A stretch of DNA of 64,000 nucleotides, taken from the NCBI GenBank assembly GCA_029215795.1, contig JARDYH010000003.1, positions 104,874,609 to 104,938,608 on the forward strand, written 5' to 3'. The notes below the pieces were generated by a model. That model saw only the letters and a program-made list of their open reading frames with translations, was not told the DNA's origin and made no database searches. Position numbers and translations under genes: made by a program. Below are positions 47,081 to 58,997 of this stretch, piece by piece (the stretch's first letter is position 1; each line of letters opens with the position of its first letter). Source of the stretch: Anniella stebbinsi (lineage: Eukaryota > Chordata > Lepidosauria > Squamata > Anniellidae).

Positions 47081-48360
47081 ATATGCTGCTCCATCAGAAA
47101 CAACAAAATTCCTGCACAATGGTTAACTGGTGTTGGGGTTGCAATCAGGGTTGGTCCAATCTTTTTTGCTGCTTGAAACAAAGGACAAGACACTCCCTGT
47201 CTCTCCCCCACCCCCACCCCCAGTATTCCTTCTATAGAAGCTCACCAAACAAGTTGTTGATTCTTACTTCAGATGACAAATGGGGGACAGAGCAGCATCT
47301 TCCATGGTACCTGAGAGCAGCAGGCTAGCTTAGGTGGCAAAGGGGGGGCACACACAGTTCTGTCCTCCCATATTTTACTGCCACTCACCCCATCCCAAGT
47401 ATCCTCCACCTGGCTTCCTCACTCACTCTGCCTGGTTGTAATGCTGTGCAGTTGAGAGTGAGTTCCATGAGACTTACTTCTGAGTAAACATACATAGAAC
47501 TGATCTTTAAATCCCATACCAGATTTCTGGGCACCATCTCAAATATATATAACGATTCCCATTTGACATAAAGCATACATTGAAAAAGTGGCTAAATGCA
47601 GTTTACAATTCCTTAAGCATCCCGATTGTGAGTACAAATTCATACATTTCAACCAACCCTACTTACTGAGGATAATCCTTATATGTCTGTCTCTCTCTAG
47701 TATTCCCCGGTCCCTGTTTTGACTTGTGGGGATCGGCTGGAGATGCCTTTTAAGGTTTGATTAATGTGTACCCGTACACATTACAATTCTTTAGGTCTCA
47801 GCCCCCTCTCTGGCTCATTACGAATTAAATGTCTGATGGGTATTGGTGGATGCATCGTGACTCTAGTGCAAAGGCATACGCGTGCATACTCAAGGGCACA
47901 AACAGCTTCTCTTCCATCCTTCCATAACCAGTCATCCAAAGAAGTAATGTTGAACGTGAGTCGCAAATTTAATTGCAAAATTAAAATGCATTCTGTTCAA
48001 TATTCATTGGTGTTAATAAATTATGATGAAGAAGAAAAAGAAAAAAAGCAGTCACCATACATTTACTAACATTCACTAACCATACATTTTTTAACAAAGC
48101 TGTTGTGGAGCAAAATGACCAGCAGGCGGCAAAGATTCTTCAGCAGTGCATAATAATGAGAGGAGGGGGAGGGAGAAGTAGCGATTCATATACAGAAATA
48201 AGCCTGTTGCAACACAAGAGTACACATTTCCCACTTCAGTTTGTGAAATTTCAGAGGGATGGTTTGTGCTGTTATCTGTGGAGGGTTGTTTCTGGTAACC
48301 TTTTGCGGTGTGATGAATTTCCTTCCCCTTCCCCTTCCCCTTACTGATAGCTCAACCGAA
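47081..48360. other. Upstream of BCL2L14, mostly unassigned
   Basis: A short SINE/MITE-like repeat is at 47440–47510 ('gagacttacttctgagtaaa'). A (CCCCTT)n-like stretch lies near 48318–48342. Nothing else was recognised. Confidence 0.4.
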
Positions 48361-48362
48361 GG

Positions 48363-48545
48363 CATAGAATCATAGAATAGTAGAGTTGGAAGGGGCCTAT
48401 AAGGCCATCGAGTCCAACCCCCTGCTCAATGCAGGAATCTACCCTAAAGCATCCCTGACAGATGGCTGTCCAGCTGCCTCTTGAATGCCTCTAATGTAGG
48501 AGAGCAAATAATGCTTTTTTGGAAACAAATCCCACTGAGTCCACT
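48363..48545 (-). mobile_element. CR1 LINE 3' end (AATCATAGAAT subfamily)
   Basis: 'agaatcatagaatagtagag', 'ttggaaggggcctataagg' and 'catcgagtccaaccccctg' are the reversed classical CR1 3' UTR, as in birds and reptiles. Another copy is at 53466. Confidence 0.85.
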
Positions 48546-48670
48546 TACCAAGGGTTGGGAAACTTGCGGCCCTCCAGATGTTTTGGCCTACAACTTCCAT
48601 CAGCCCACACAATTGGCTATGCTAGCTAAAGCTGATGAGAGTTGGAGGCTCACACGCTGCCCATCCCTGA
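48545..48670. mobile_element. hAT-like MITE (TACAACTCCCA family), copy 3
   Basis: 'gggttgggaaacttgcggcc', 'cctccagatgttttggccta' and 'caacttccatcagcc … gctgatgagagttgg' give the inverted core. It abuts the CR1 end above. Confidence 0.6.
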
Positions 48671-49040
48671 CCTTACTCCAAGGTGTGTGCAGAGGACGAT
48701 TACCTAGGGGTGGTCTATACTATGCTGCTTTGCCTCCTGATCCACCAAAATTGCACAGCATTGCTGCTGCGAAGCACCATAAATAGGGTTACAGGGCAGG
48801 AGTGACTGCAAGCTATCCAAGCTGGGGAAAATGAAAGTGCCATTGTCAGATGGCAGTAACAGGCAGCAAATATCAAGGGGCCGACAACCATTTTTGTTGT
48901 TGTCTTCTGGAAACTCTACGCAACTTTGAACGCATGTAGCAGCACATCTGCACTGTTACGGTTCATTGAGTTGACGTTATTCATCATACCTGCCCTCACT
49001 TTCATTCTCCAGACTTTAATCTCGCCCATGGCTGCTGTTA

Positions 49041-49310
49041 ATTGGCTTGTCGAGCCCACCCACCCCCTGCCCTGCAGTGCATTTCCACACCTACCCTTCA
49101 CTGGGATCCACCCCTAACTATGCCCACTCTCTTAATCCAAACTGAAGCCACCACTGAGAGGCAACGAACATCCATGGTGGCATCGGGGCAATGTAAAAAG
49201 TCATGGGAAAAGGACACACTGAAAAAGTGCAGCTTTGCAGGGAATACCCCAAGTGGCTGCAAGTTGGCAACTGCATCATATAAACAACGAGGTGCAACTG
49301 CACAGCTACG
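49041..49310 (+). repeat. Unclassified dispersed repeat U1, copy A
   Basis: Shares with the other copies 'gtaaaaagtcatgggaaaag', 'gcagctttgcagg' and 'ccaagtggctgcaagttggc' followed by 'aactgcatcatataaac'. Other copies at 56890–57160, 58640–58935 (reverse) and 63700–63990. No coding capacity. Confidence 0.5.
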
Positions 49311-49779
49311 ACAGGGTATATAGAGTGTATACACAAGCCCTTAATGATTGTCTACTTTTGTCTTTTGAAATATCCTAGATTCTGTCTGAACGGCAGTCAC
49401 AGGGCAAAAATATCCCTTCTTGGTTTAACCTTCAATCCTCTATACAATCCTCTGAATCGTGTTTTCTCCTTCATCCACTTGGTTTCTCTGCTTTCGTTCT
49501 CTCTTCCTACTTCCTCACCACCCTACATAGATTACACTTGCAGGGCTTGGGAGGCTCTCTTGGCCACTGCCATTCCCTGCCACCAGCTTCCTCTTTTCAC
49601 TAAACAGGAAGGTCAAAAACTCATGACTGAGGTCTACAAAGTGCAAGGAAACAGTATTCCCCATGTTGTTTTGACGGTCAGAAACATCTATTGCCAAACA
49701 CATCTACTAAAAAATAAGACCAGGTTTGGACAAGTTGACAAGAATGACATAGTTCTACAGCTATTTCTTTCCTTTCAAA

Positions 49780-50060
49780 CTTTAGGAGACATATGTCAGG
49801 ATTTTTGGTAACAAATCCGGGCAGTGGGGGGGAATTATGAAATTTGAAGAAAAATCCGGATTTTTCCATCCATTTTTTTCATCTCCTTTAAAGGTAAGGA
49901 GATGAAACTTGGCACCATGATAGTTCTTAAGTAGGGCTTTAGCCATGCCAAGTTTCAAGCAGATTTGTTCATCTGTTGATTTTTAACATTTTTTTTAAAG
50001 TTTGAGGTTTTAAAATTAATTAAAACAAAACAAAACACTAGAGCCATGTCCTTCAAACTC
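49780..50060. repeat. Possible short repeat with aaatccgg motifs
   Basis: 'aaatccgggc' and 'aaaaatccggatttttcc' (palindrome 49851–49868), then T-rich text with 'gagatgaaacttggcaccat' and 'catgccaagtttcaagcag', which form an inverted pair. Class not resolved. Confidence 0.3.
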
Positions 50061-50589
50061 AGGTTGTCAAACCTCCTCTTTGGGGTCTTGCACCTTGAGC
50101 AGTTTCAGCCCTTGGCTAAAACTGTGCTTGCCCAGCTTGCCCAGCTAAGTAGTGCTGGGCAAGCATGGCACTTTTCCTGTTGCAGATTTGGAGGGCAGTC
50201 AGGCACCTGGAGCTCAGCAGAGGTGAGCTGTCCACAGATCATAATGTTGGAAAGGAGAGGTCAGTAAAAGCAGCCCATAGGGCAAAACAGAATGGGCCAG
50301 AGGCTTTTTTCTCAGAGTTCCACATCATGGGTGATGAAGGGTCATCTTTAGACAAAAACTCTCAGAACCAACAGTGAGGTGTCAGTCGAGAGAGAGGCTC
50401 TCATCTTTGCAGATGCCCTGTTGCTGCAGTTGTTACAACCTAGCATGTCATTGCTTCACTACAACTTTCCTTCCACTTCACTTCGTTCACTTGTGAGCTA
50501 GGCTCTGTCTGCACTATTGGCGTGCAATGCAGAATGTTTGAAGTGTGTGTCAGAGCAAATTAGATAGATTTGCAGCTTTGGCTGGCTGG

Positions 50590-51060
50590 CAATTCTCTTA
50601 GAGACAGAGTTAGACTGAAGACACAACTCAGAGATGTCTGTAGCTGAGCCCTTAGAGGCTGGCATGCCACACAGAGCCTTTCAGGAGTGTCTCAGAGACC
50701 AGTGTTGTTGCAGGCAGAGGTGGCTGGCAGTGGTGGTTTTTAAAGTAAGAGTCACCAGATGTGACCAAGCAATAAGCTGGCACCCTTTCCCCTCTCCCCC
50801 CGGCCACAGAGTACAAGTGCGCAGCCCGGCTGGACTGTTGGGAGACTTTGGAAGAGGGAGGGAAATTGATTGTTTGAGGCTGGAGGCCTTGGTTTGGTTG
50901 CCATGACTTAGAAAAAGAGACAACAGAGGCTGCACAGACAACCCAGAGACGTCTATTGTAACTTAGCCCCACGGTGCTGGCATGCAACACAGGGCATTAG
51001 AAAGAGGTTCTCAGAGTTGCATGTTTGTGCAGGAAGTAGACAGGAATTCAAAGTCTGGAT
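50590..51060. repeat. Diverged tandem duplication, unit about 315 bases
   Basis: 50618–50715 ('acacaactcagagatgtctg … gaggctggcatgccacacag … gtctcagagac … tgttgcaggcag') matches 50936–51035 ('agacaacccagagacgtcta … ggtgctggcatgcaacacag … ttctcagagtt … tttgtgcaggaag'). A weaker third relative may be at about 50490–50560. No protein can be read through it. Confidence 0.5.
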
Positions 51061-51799
51061 GTGAAAAGTGGTGCCAATGCAAAAGCTTTGAGAAGCTAAT
51101 GTACATAAGTGAGAAGTGTGAGTGGGTGAAGTAGTGTCTGCCACCCACAACACCCATATACAAGTTTTAAAAAAAAATTGAACTTTAAAAATAAAAAAGC
51201 CAGCCAGCCGGCCAGCAACAAACCCTGTTAAGCAGCAGCTTACAGCAGAGTGAGGATACAATCAGAAAAGATATTTGAGGGAAGGGGAGAATGTATCACA
51301 CAAAGTATAACAACAAAGTATAGCAAAAGCTACAAAAGTAAGAGTGAGTAATGTTCATTTCAGATACATTGGATGTCTCACTTGTTATTTCAGTGATTTT
51401 AACATTAAGCTGTTATGTAGAACAGATTTGTCTTGAGTGCTGTAAAATCAGACATGTGTCCAAGGCTATGTTCAGGTGGACACACACCCTTGGTGCTGGA
51501 CACGCCCCCTGGGGGCGAACATATTGGTGGTGACGCCCCTTGGAAGCCAACCATGTTGTTCTCCTTTTTGGTTTCCAAAATATGGTCACCTACATTATAG
51601 CTGTTTTGGTACTGTTACATGTTTTGAAACTAAGCTTATTTGTATACTTTCAGAAGTTCAACTGGTTTTGGTGGGGTGGGGGAAAGCAATGAACTGAGTA
51701 AGTTAATGAATAGACACGTATCCTACATTTTAGGCGGGGGAATCTTACAAGACCACTTAGAATAATTACTTCTAATAGCAAACTTGGCATTATGTTATT

Positions 51800-51880
51800 G
51801 TATTTTGTTATTTTAAGCCTTGCTTTTTGGACTCCCCAGAGACTTTTGGCTACCGGGCAGTGTAGAAATGCAATCGCTCA
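51800..51880 (+). mobile_element. L2 LINE extreme 3' end
   Basis: 'ccccagagacttttggctac' and 'gggcagtgtagaaatgcaat' match the 3' box of other L2 copies. Confidence 0.5.
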
Positions 51881-51971
51881 TTCAGTGCCAACTAGTAGGG
51901 CAGTAAAGTAATATCATCCATGGGTTCCAGGAATTCCCACGTACATTGAAAAATTATTTTGTGGTAAAAAG

Positions 51972-51999
51972 GAACACACACACACACTCACACACTCAC
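51972..51999. repeat. (AC)n microsatellite, interrupted
   Basis: AC units with two TC interruptions, at the edge of the hairpin-rich element that follows. Confidence 0.8.
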
Positions 52000-52380
52000 A
52001 GGCCCTTTCCACAACAGGCAGTTTGCCCGGGATGGACCCTGGTTGCTCCTTGTGCAGCCGTATGACACACAGGGAGTAGCAGGGGTGGGGGTGGGGCGGG
52101 CATGGGACTTTTCTCAGTTCCCCGGAACCAGAAAAATACCGATTCTTCCGCAGTCCAGGGAAGTTCCCAGGACTGCAGAAGAATGTGGCTGGCCACTCCA
52201 GTGCAACTGCACTTACTCACTAGTAAGTGCAGCTGCACCGATGCCCACGGAGCTGCACTGCGAGGCTCAGTGGCCATCAGGAGAGAGGGGACCATCAAAT
52301 TCGCCGTCCCCAGGATGACGGGGGGAGGGCCCCCCGGATTGTCCGCATTTTAAAAATTTTTTAAGTATGTTTGCGGTGGA
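52000..52380. mobile_element. MITE-like element made of consecutive hairpins
   Basis: Three separate inverted repeats follow one another: 52109–52135 (TTTTCTCAGTTCC/GGAACCAGAAAA), 52142–52184 (ATTCTTCCGCAGTCC/GGACTGCAGAAGAAT) and 52201–52238 (GTGCAACTGCACTTACT/AGTAAGTGCAGCTGCAC). The third repeat has a single mismatch. GC- and CpG-richer than its flanks. No protein; ends not resolved, so the class is an inference. Confidence 0.5.
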
Positions 52381-52671
52381 GCAGTTGTGCGCTCTCTGTG
52401 GATCCTCTTTTTAAAAAAATAGCCACTGCATTGTGATGTGTACAGGAGCGATGAACCTGGAAGTGGCTACTTCCGGGTTTGCCCGCTTCCTGCCCTCTCC
52501 ACCCCTATGGTATGGAGAGGGTCACACACTCACACACAGCAGATATGGAAAACTCTCCTATAGGGAAAGAATCTTCAAAATAGTTCAAGGTTCTGACAGG
52601 GATGAAAGGGAAACAGGTTGCCCTAGAGATATGTAATGTATGAAAACAATAAAGACAGTCAATGGAAGATG

Positions 52672-52862
52672 GGAAGCTGCCTTCTACTGCGTCAGGCCAT
52701 TGGTCCATCTAGCCCAGTATCATCGACATGACTGGCAGTGTGTTCCAAGGTTTCAGGTAGGACTATTTCCCAACCCTACTGGGAGATGCTGGGACTGAAC
52801 CTGAGACCTTCTGCATGCAAGGCAGGTTTCTCTACCACCGAGCTAACATTGTTTCCTAATAA
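52672..52862 (-). mobile_element. tRNA-derived SINE, tRNA-Ala-like head
   Basis: Minus strand reads 'agctcggtggtagagaaacc', 'gccttgcatgcagaagg' and 'ctcaggttcagtcccagc': A box, anticodon-stem region with TGC, and B box of an Ala-tRNA-like head. The body runs to 'gtagaaggcagcttcccat'. It is not a functional tRNA: no 3' acceptor stem pairing, and the head runs straight into the SINE body. Confidence 0.75.
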
Positions 52863-52987
52863 CACAGCATTGAAGCGTGAATAATAAAACAACATAGCTT
52901 AGGAAAGTCAGTATGTGCAAATAAATCATAACAGGCCTTCCTAAATAAAAATGCCTTCAATGCATAAAGTAGCTCAGAGAGGCACAC

Positions 52988-52989
<2 letters not shown>

Positions 52990-53018
<29 letters not shown>
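52990..53018. repeat. (AG)n microsatellite
   Basis: About 14 AG units. Confidence 0.9.
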
Positions 53019-53021
<3 letters not shown>

Positions 53022-53275
53022 TGGAGGTGGGGAGAGAGCTTGGTAACAGTGCAGAAAAGATTAAGGGAGACCAGAGAGCAAGGTCTGAGATCATAAAATT
53101 CAGGGGAAATTCATAGTGGTGAAGGCAGTTGTTTCGGTAATCAGACCCCAGACTTTTTAGAGCTTTCAGCATAATGCAAGCACCTTAAACTGAACAAATT
53201 GGTAGTCAGTGTAACTGGTATAGTATATAGAAACCAACTGCCAAGCTCCTGCCAGCATTCTGGCTGTCACATTTT

Positions 53276-53858
53276 GGGCCAGAGGTCCTTCTCTGGGTGT
53301 CCCCACAAAGGAGGCCGCCTTTTCTATGGTGGCACCCTGGCAGTGGAATGCCCTCCCAAGACAAGCTCACCTGATCACTACATTGTGGTCTTTTCAGCAC
53401 CAGGGGGGTGTCTATATGTTCTGGAAACCCCGAGGTGGCTCCGTGGTGGAGCTGCATCGATTATATCATTTCATAGAATAGTAGAGTTGGAAGGGGCCTA
53501 TAAGGCCATTGAGCCCAACCCCCTGTTCAGTGCAGGAATCCACCTTAAAGCATAGCTGGCAGATGGTTGTCCAGCAGCCTCTAGTGTGGGAGAGCCCACC
53601 ACCTCCCTAGGTCATGGGTTTCATTGTCATACTGCTCTAACAGTCAGTTTCTGTTGTTTTTAAACCTGTTATTATATTTTAAAATCTTTAAACTGTTGCT
53701 GTTTTCTACTTTGGCTTTATTGTAGTACTGTAGTTTTAAACTTTTAAAAGTTTTATATTATGTTTTATCAAGCTGTATTTTATTGTTTAAATTGTTGTGA
53801 ACTGCCCAGAGAGCCTCGGCTATTGGGTAGTATAGAAATGTTGTTCTAAATAAATACA
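53276..53858 (+). mobile_element. L2 LINE 3' end, inserted in the minus L2
   Basis: Plus strand: 'agaggtccttctctgggtgt' and 'tctatggtggcaccctggca' (VAPW/LWN region), then after a CR1 insertion the 3' UTR, 'ctgcccagagagcctcggct' and AAATAAATA tail. Confidence 0.75.
53466..53620 (-). mobile_element. CR1 LINE 3' end (AATCATAGAAT subfamily)
   Basis: 'catttcatagaatagtagag', 'ttggaaggggcctataagg' and 'ccattgagcccaaccccctg' match the 48363 copy. It interrupts the plus L2 above. Confidence 0.85.
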
Positions 53859-54544
53859 TTTCCAACTCCATATAGCCAGCATTGGGGTAATCCAGCTTGG
53901 ATGTAACTGAATCCAGGTGAATTTTCTTTAGCTAGCGCCGCAGCAGCTGGTAAATCAGTCAAAAATGCTAAAAGACACTTCTGGTTACCAACATCACCTG
54001 AACATCTATAGATAGTGACAAATCCAGGAGAACCCCAAGCTGCATATTTGATCTTCAATTCTGGAAAACAGATAGTATATCTTCATCCAAATCAGCAGGA
54101 TCCCCACTTAGCACCACTTTGGTCTTCTCTGGATTAAATTTCAGCTTGTTTAGTCTCATCCATACCAGAACCACCTCAGTTCAAAGTCTCCAACCTCACA
54201 TTCAAGATTAGTTGGTGGAAATGTGAGGTAGAGCTGAGTGTCATCAGCGTATTGGTGACACTGCAGCTCAACCCCCTAGTTGATCTCTGCCAGGAGTTTC
54301 CGAGGGAACCCTGCAGCACAAGATAGGTCAAAGTCTGTGGGACAGAGCAATCGTCCCCCAGCATTGCTTTCTGGGATTGATCTTCCAGAAACGAGCAAAG
54401 CCACTGCAAAACTGTGCCCTTAAGCCCCAATATGGAGAGCTATCTCAGAAGGATATTATTATTGATGACATCAAAATCTGTGACTTTCCTGCTGTCTAGC
54501 CCCCAACAAAGGTCATTCACCAGGGTTAGGGGTAGCCATATGCT

Positions 54545-55983
54545 AAATTGGAACAGATCAAAATAATCAATGTCATTCAACATCACCTGGCATTGAGAGG
54601 ATGTGATATGTACCATGAATTTAAGGCCAGGTTATGTGATGCATTACCTCTTCCCTGTGCCCCACCCCTAACTTTGGAATGGGGGACAGGCCTGTGTCAA
54701 TATGTCTATGTCACACATGAAGAAGCATGGTTCAGGAAATGTGGCCCAATCAGGTTTCCCGGACCTCTGTACACTGATTTATGAGAGATGCATAGCCATT
54801 CATATATCCTTTCCACACGTTATAGCATCGGTGGTTTGAGCAACTGTGATATGCGAAGCAGCCCTGTGCTTTCCAGCATTTGAACAAGCTGAAAGAGTTC
54901 AGAGCAGAAGAGGTCTGACTTGCAAAAAGCCCTCGAGGCACAACGCAATCACCGAAAAATGTGCTTTTGAAAGAACACAGTGTATGGATTTCTATGTGTG
55001 CCTCTCCCTTATTTATTTTTTAAAATGCTGATCTGGCCATTCCTGTAGACATATGTAAAATGGCAGCGCCATTAAGAATGAAAAGTGTTTATACAACGCC
55101 ATGAGTGTAGGTGTCACTCCTGACAGGAATAGAAGCAAAGAGATGGGGCCCTGCTCTGCAAAGGCCACAACTGTTCAAAGACAGCACAGGAAGGGTGCGA
55201 GAGACAAGGCTCATGAAGCAGGAAGGTGGTCAACTGCAGTTTCCCCTCCCCTTCCACGGGCCCACCCTTTGCTGCCTCTTCGCCTTGTTTCCCCTCTCCG
55301 TGTTTCATTCGATCACGGTTGAAAAGGAAATTAAATGGATTATTCCAAAATTGTACACCCACCATGATCAATTCTTAAAAAACAAACCCTGGTTGTAAAG
55401 TGCAAACTTTTTGAAACACATTTGGACAAGTGCACCTCTGAACACTTAACACCTCAACCTCACTTCAGTCTGTTACATGCATAGTAGGCTTGGCCCAATT
55501 GACCAGGAATGACTCCAGGCTCCTCCCAGATAGAGAAATAGCACTGTGTGCACCATCTCTCGATCTTCTCAACCCAGCAAATTAATACAGCAGCCTAAAC
55601 ATATCTAAAATAGCAATACATTCCAAATGACGAATCAGGCGACACAATTTTGCTCCAATAAAATAAAATAAAATTTAAAAATCCTATTATTTACAAAGTT
55701 CGGAGCTGTGTGCCAATCCTCATGTAGCCAAAACAATGGAAGCTTCAGAAGGCCTGGGGGAAACCCAAGATTAGTAGTATTACAAAATTGAGAAAACCCA
55801 TCAGGGGAGAACCCCTCCCCCCCCACCCCCCCACAGAAAAAGCCCAATGAGATCTGACCCTGCTCAGCAGCCACAGACAGTTGTGTCATTTCAAAACGAA
55901 CAGCAGGTGTGGCTGCCTACAGGGCACGGAGTTGGCCCTGCTCCGCCACCAAGCCCTGCAGTATCGCTGCTGCGGGGTGGCAG
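54545..55983. other. Upstream of BCL2L14, nothing recognised
   Basis: Several small open frames on both strands (54548–55398, 55635–55889), none with recognisable content or conserved splice context. Confidence 0.4.
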
Positions 55984-56870
55984 TGAATAATGCATGCAAG
56001 TGTCAGGTGATGCACATTGGGGCATAAACCCCCCAACTTCAAGTATAACCTGATGGGGTCTGAGCTGGCAGTGACCGAACAAGAAAGAGATCTTGGGGTC
56101 GTGGTGGACAGATTGAAAATGTCAAGCCAGTGTGTGGCCGCTGTAAAGAAGGCAAACTCCAGGTTAGGCATTATTAGAAAAGGAATTGAGAATAAAACTG
56201 CCAGCACCATACTGCCTTTATACAAATCTATGGTGCAACCATACTTAGAATACTGTGTCCAGTTCTGGTCACCACACCTATTCTAGAGCTGGAAAAAGTG
56301 CAGAAAAGGGCATCTAAAATGATCAAGGGGTTGGAGCACCTCCCCTATGAGAGAAGGTTACAATGGCAGGGGTTGTTTCACTTGGAAAAAAGGAAGTGGA
56401 GGGGAGACCTGATAGAGGTGTGCAAAATTATGCATGGTGTGGAGAATGTGGATAGGGAGACATTTTTCTCTTTCTCCTACAATACTAGAACCCGGGGTCA
56501 TCCCATAAAGCTGATTGGTTGGAGATTCAGGACAAATAAAAGGAAGTATTTCTTCACATCGTGCATAGTTAAACTCTGGAATTCACTAATACAAGATGTA
56601 GTGATGGCCACTAATTTGGATGGCTTTAACAGGGAGGTGGATAAATTCCTGGAGTAGAAGGTTACTAGCCCTGATGGCTATGTGCTACCTCCAGGATCTG
56701 AGGCAGTAAGCCTTTATGTACCAGTTGCTGGGGAACATGGGTGGGAGGGTGCTGTTGCACCATGTCCTGCTTTACTGGTCCTTGGCCAACAGCTGGTTGG
56801 TCACTGTACAAACAAAGTGCTGGACTAGATGGACCCTTGGTCTGATCCAGCATGGCTCTTGTTATGTTTT
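55984..56870 (+). mobile_element. CR1 LINE, 3' end with ORF2 C-terminus
   Basis: Reads NACKCQVMHIG, then [40 protein letters not shown] and [20 protein letters not shown] (56017–56286). After a short break it continues [19 protein letters not shown]… to [15 protein letters not shown] (56298–56657), and the 3' UTR with 'tctgatccagcatggctct'. The stop and deletion at 56285–56300 make it dead. Longest CR1 copy in the window. Confidence 0.9.
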
Positions 56871-56889
56871 TAATCCCCACTGGGGGAGG

Positions 56890-57160
56890 CAGTATAGGCT
56901 TTCTGGAGGTCATTTGGCTTGCTGGGCCCATCCACTCCCCTGGCGTCCAGCAACCAATGGGAGGTCACTTCCACCTGGGAATGCCCCCGGTACAGTGTCA
57001 GAGTGAGAACAGATGGTGGAAGAGCTGCCCTGACGTTGCTCAGGCAGGAAAAGTCTGGGTAAGTCCCTGACTTTTCAGCTGTGAATCTTCAGCTCTTTGC
57101 CCCAGGTGGCTCCGAATTGGCAGCTGTGTCATATAACCGATGCAGTGCGGATTCAGAGCG
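56890..57160 (+). repeat. Unclassified dispersed repeat U1, copy B
   Basis: Starts directly after the CR1 end. Contains 'caaccaatgggaggtcactt', 'gtggaagagctgccctgacg', 'aagtctgggtaagtccctga', 'ttttcagctg' and 'ccgaattggcagctgtgtca'. Compare 58640–58935 in reverse. Confidence 0.55.
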
Positions 57161-58639
57161 CTATATGCCATTTGCAAGGGTGGGTGGAGCCTGGCAGGAG
57201 GTTATTGGTTGTCCACCCCTCTGGAGTAGCCCTTCCCCTCTCTCGGCGTGAAATGAAACCCTTCCTCAGAAGTTCAGAAGTCTGCATCATTGGAGACCCC
57301 CACCCCGCAAATCAGTTATGTCCCTGTAAAAGCAACAGTAACACGTCTCTCATTTGTGCATAGTCTGGGAGAGGGGATTGAGTGTGTGCATAGGCATCGA
57401 GTAGAAAGAGCAAAAAGATTTCTAGGAAGCACATGACAAGACCTTTTCCTTCCCATGTGGAGGGACTAATTGATCAAATGTCTTTTGTCAGAACTACTCA
57501 CTGCACACAGGTCACCCGTGAATGCTTTTAGAGGAGTCTAAGCACCCCAACATGCAGATAAAATTACTGTGCTCTCTCATCCCCTCTGTTCTTTCTTAAT
57601 TTATGTTTCATTGCAGATCTTGTTACGAAAAATGTTTTTCAAGAAAATACAATTTTTATGAAGTCTTAAAGTTCCTCTCTTTTTGGTGGGAAAGAATGGA
57701 CTCCTGCATTGTGTGAAAAACCACTCACAATTCTCTGTATGTCAGTACTAATCTTTCTGTTTCTTTCAATTTACAGAAACTAAAATGAAACTATTAGCAA
57801 CCAGCTCCTTGGGTAAATAGCATGCGCCACAGCTTCAAGATGGTGTATCTGCTGTACATCTGCTTAATGGTACAAAGGGCAACTTCTACTACTTTACAAG
57901 TTTCCATGGGTGATGTAACCTGGTACTAGGTTGTCCTGTGCCATATAACACCTCTTGTTTCTGAGGTATGAAGTATCTCACTGCCATTATATCTAGTTAG
58001 AGTTGCCGACTATATTTCTGGCTGGGCATTTTTTTAAAAGTAAAAACAGACACAACCAATAAAGTTGGTGTCTCTTGGATGAAATTGTCCAGTAAGCTTT
58101 AAAAACATTTCTACCAGGATTCATAAGCCAAAAGATAGAGAAGTGGTGAAACTGGAAGATCTACAAAGACTTGCCAGGTGATGGAACTGGGACAGGAAAG
58201 GATGAGAGACGGACAAGAGCTTCGGAGGTCATTCAGAGGGGTTGAAGGAGCAATGCAAAAACAGCGTAGCAGATTGGTGCATCAGAATTGTGTTGCTGCC
58301 ATTTCTTATAAAGCAGGGGAGGGAAAGTGGATTTCAAGTACAGCATTTGAAGGCTATTGGGGGGGGTGCGCATACGGTGGGGGAGGGGAGCTAAACTCAT
58401 TCCCATCCACTTCTCCCATATCCAAACTGCACTGCTTCTTTCCAGATGCTTTTCTCCCAGTGGGATCTGAGAAGACCAGAAGAAACTCCCTGGAGGAGCA
58501 GAATGGCTGGATAGAAGCTGTTTTGAACCTCTTTCAAGCAAGGCCAGATCAGTGAGTCAATGTTGAGATGCAGCAGGGACCCTCCTCTGGGAATGCACAG
58601 CAACAGAAACCCTGACTAAACCTAGGGGATGTCTGCATG
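57161..58639. other. Upstream of BCL2L14, nothing recognised
   Basis: An acceptor-like 'tttctttcaatttacag' at 57763–57777 (plus strand) is followed by a short open run only. The open frames at 58178–58603 are antisense pairs without recognisable peptide. Confidence 0.4.
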
Positions 58640-58935
58640 TGGGGAAGCACTGCAGTGGCTGCAAATCTGCGCTGTGTCAGTTAAATGATGTGGCCACAGA
58701 ATCGCAGCAACTGCGGTGATTTCCTGTGAAGCTGTTCATTGAAAAAGTCCGGGACTTACCCTGACTTTTGCAGTGGGAGCAAGGTCAGTACAGCTCTTCT
58801 GCCATCCGACCTTGCTCGGGGCTGATCCGCGGGGGCAATCCTGGTGGAATGAGACCAGCGATTGGTCACCTTCCACCAGGAAGAGGGCGGGGGCTGCTCT
58901 AGTACCCGGATGACTACTGGAAACCCCATGCTCCA
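58640..58935 (-). repeat. Unclassified dispersed repeat U1, copy C
   Basis: Reverse orientation: 'gtgaccaatcgctggtctca', 'aatcagccccgagc'-like centre, 'cagaagagctgtactgacct', 'aaaagtcagggtaagtcccg' and 'cagttgctgcgattctgtgg'. Matches copies B and D block by block. Confidence 0.55.
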
Positions 58936-58997
58936 TAAGGAAAACTGGGGGGTTTGGGGGTAAGACAGGGCCTTAGAGAACATAGTTCCAGAGCAGT

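Larger units (their letters stand above)
53030..54540 (-). mobile_element. L2 LINE (minus), hosting nested insertions
   Basis: Minus strand pieces on both sides of an insertion fit one copy. 54540–53861 gives the RT thumb region (TKVVLSGDPADLDEDILSVF, LDYPNAG). 53275–53130 continues with QNVTARMLAGAW and the following text. The plus-strand L2 at 53276–53858 lies between them. A (AG)n and a decayed 3' UTR follow below 53130. Confidence 0.65.

Noticed and set aside
52780..52855. tRNA-Ala-like sequence with A and B boxes
   Set aside because: It is the head of a SINE: it continues into a repeat body and the acceptor stem does not pair.
57740..57830. Acceptor-like splice site on the plus strand before AAACTAAAATGAAACT
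   Set aside because: Only a short open run follows and there is no partner donor or recognisable peptide.
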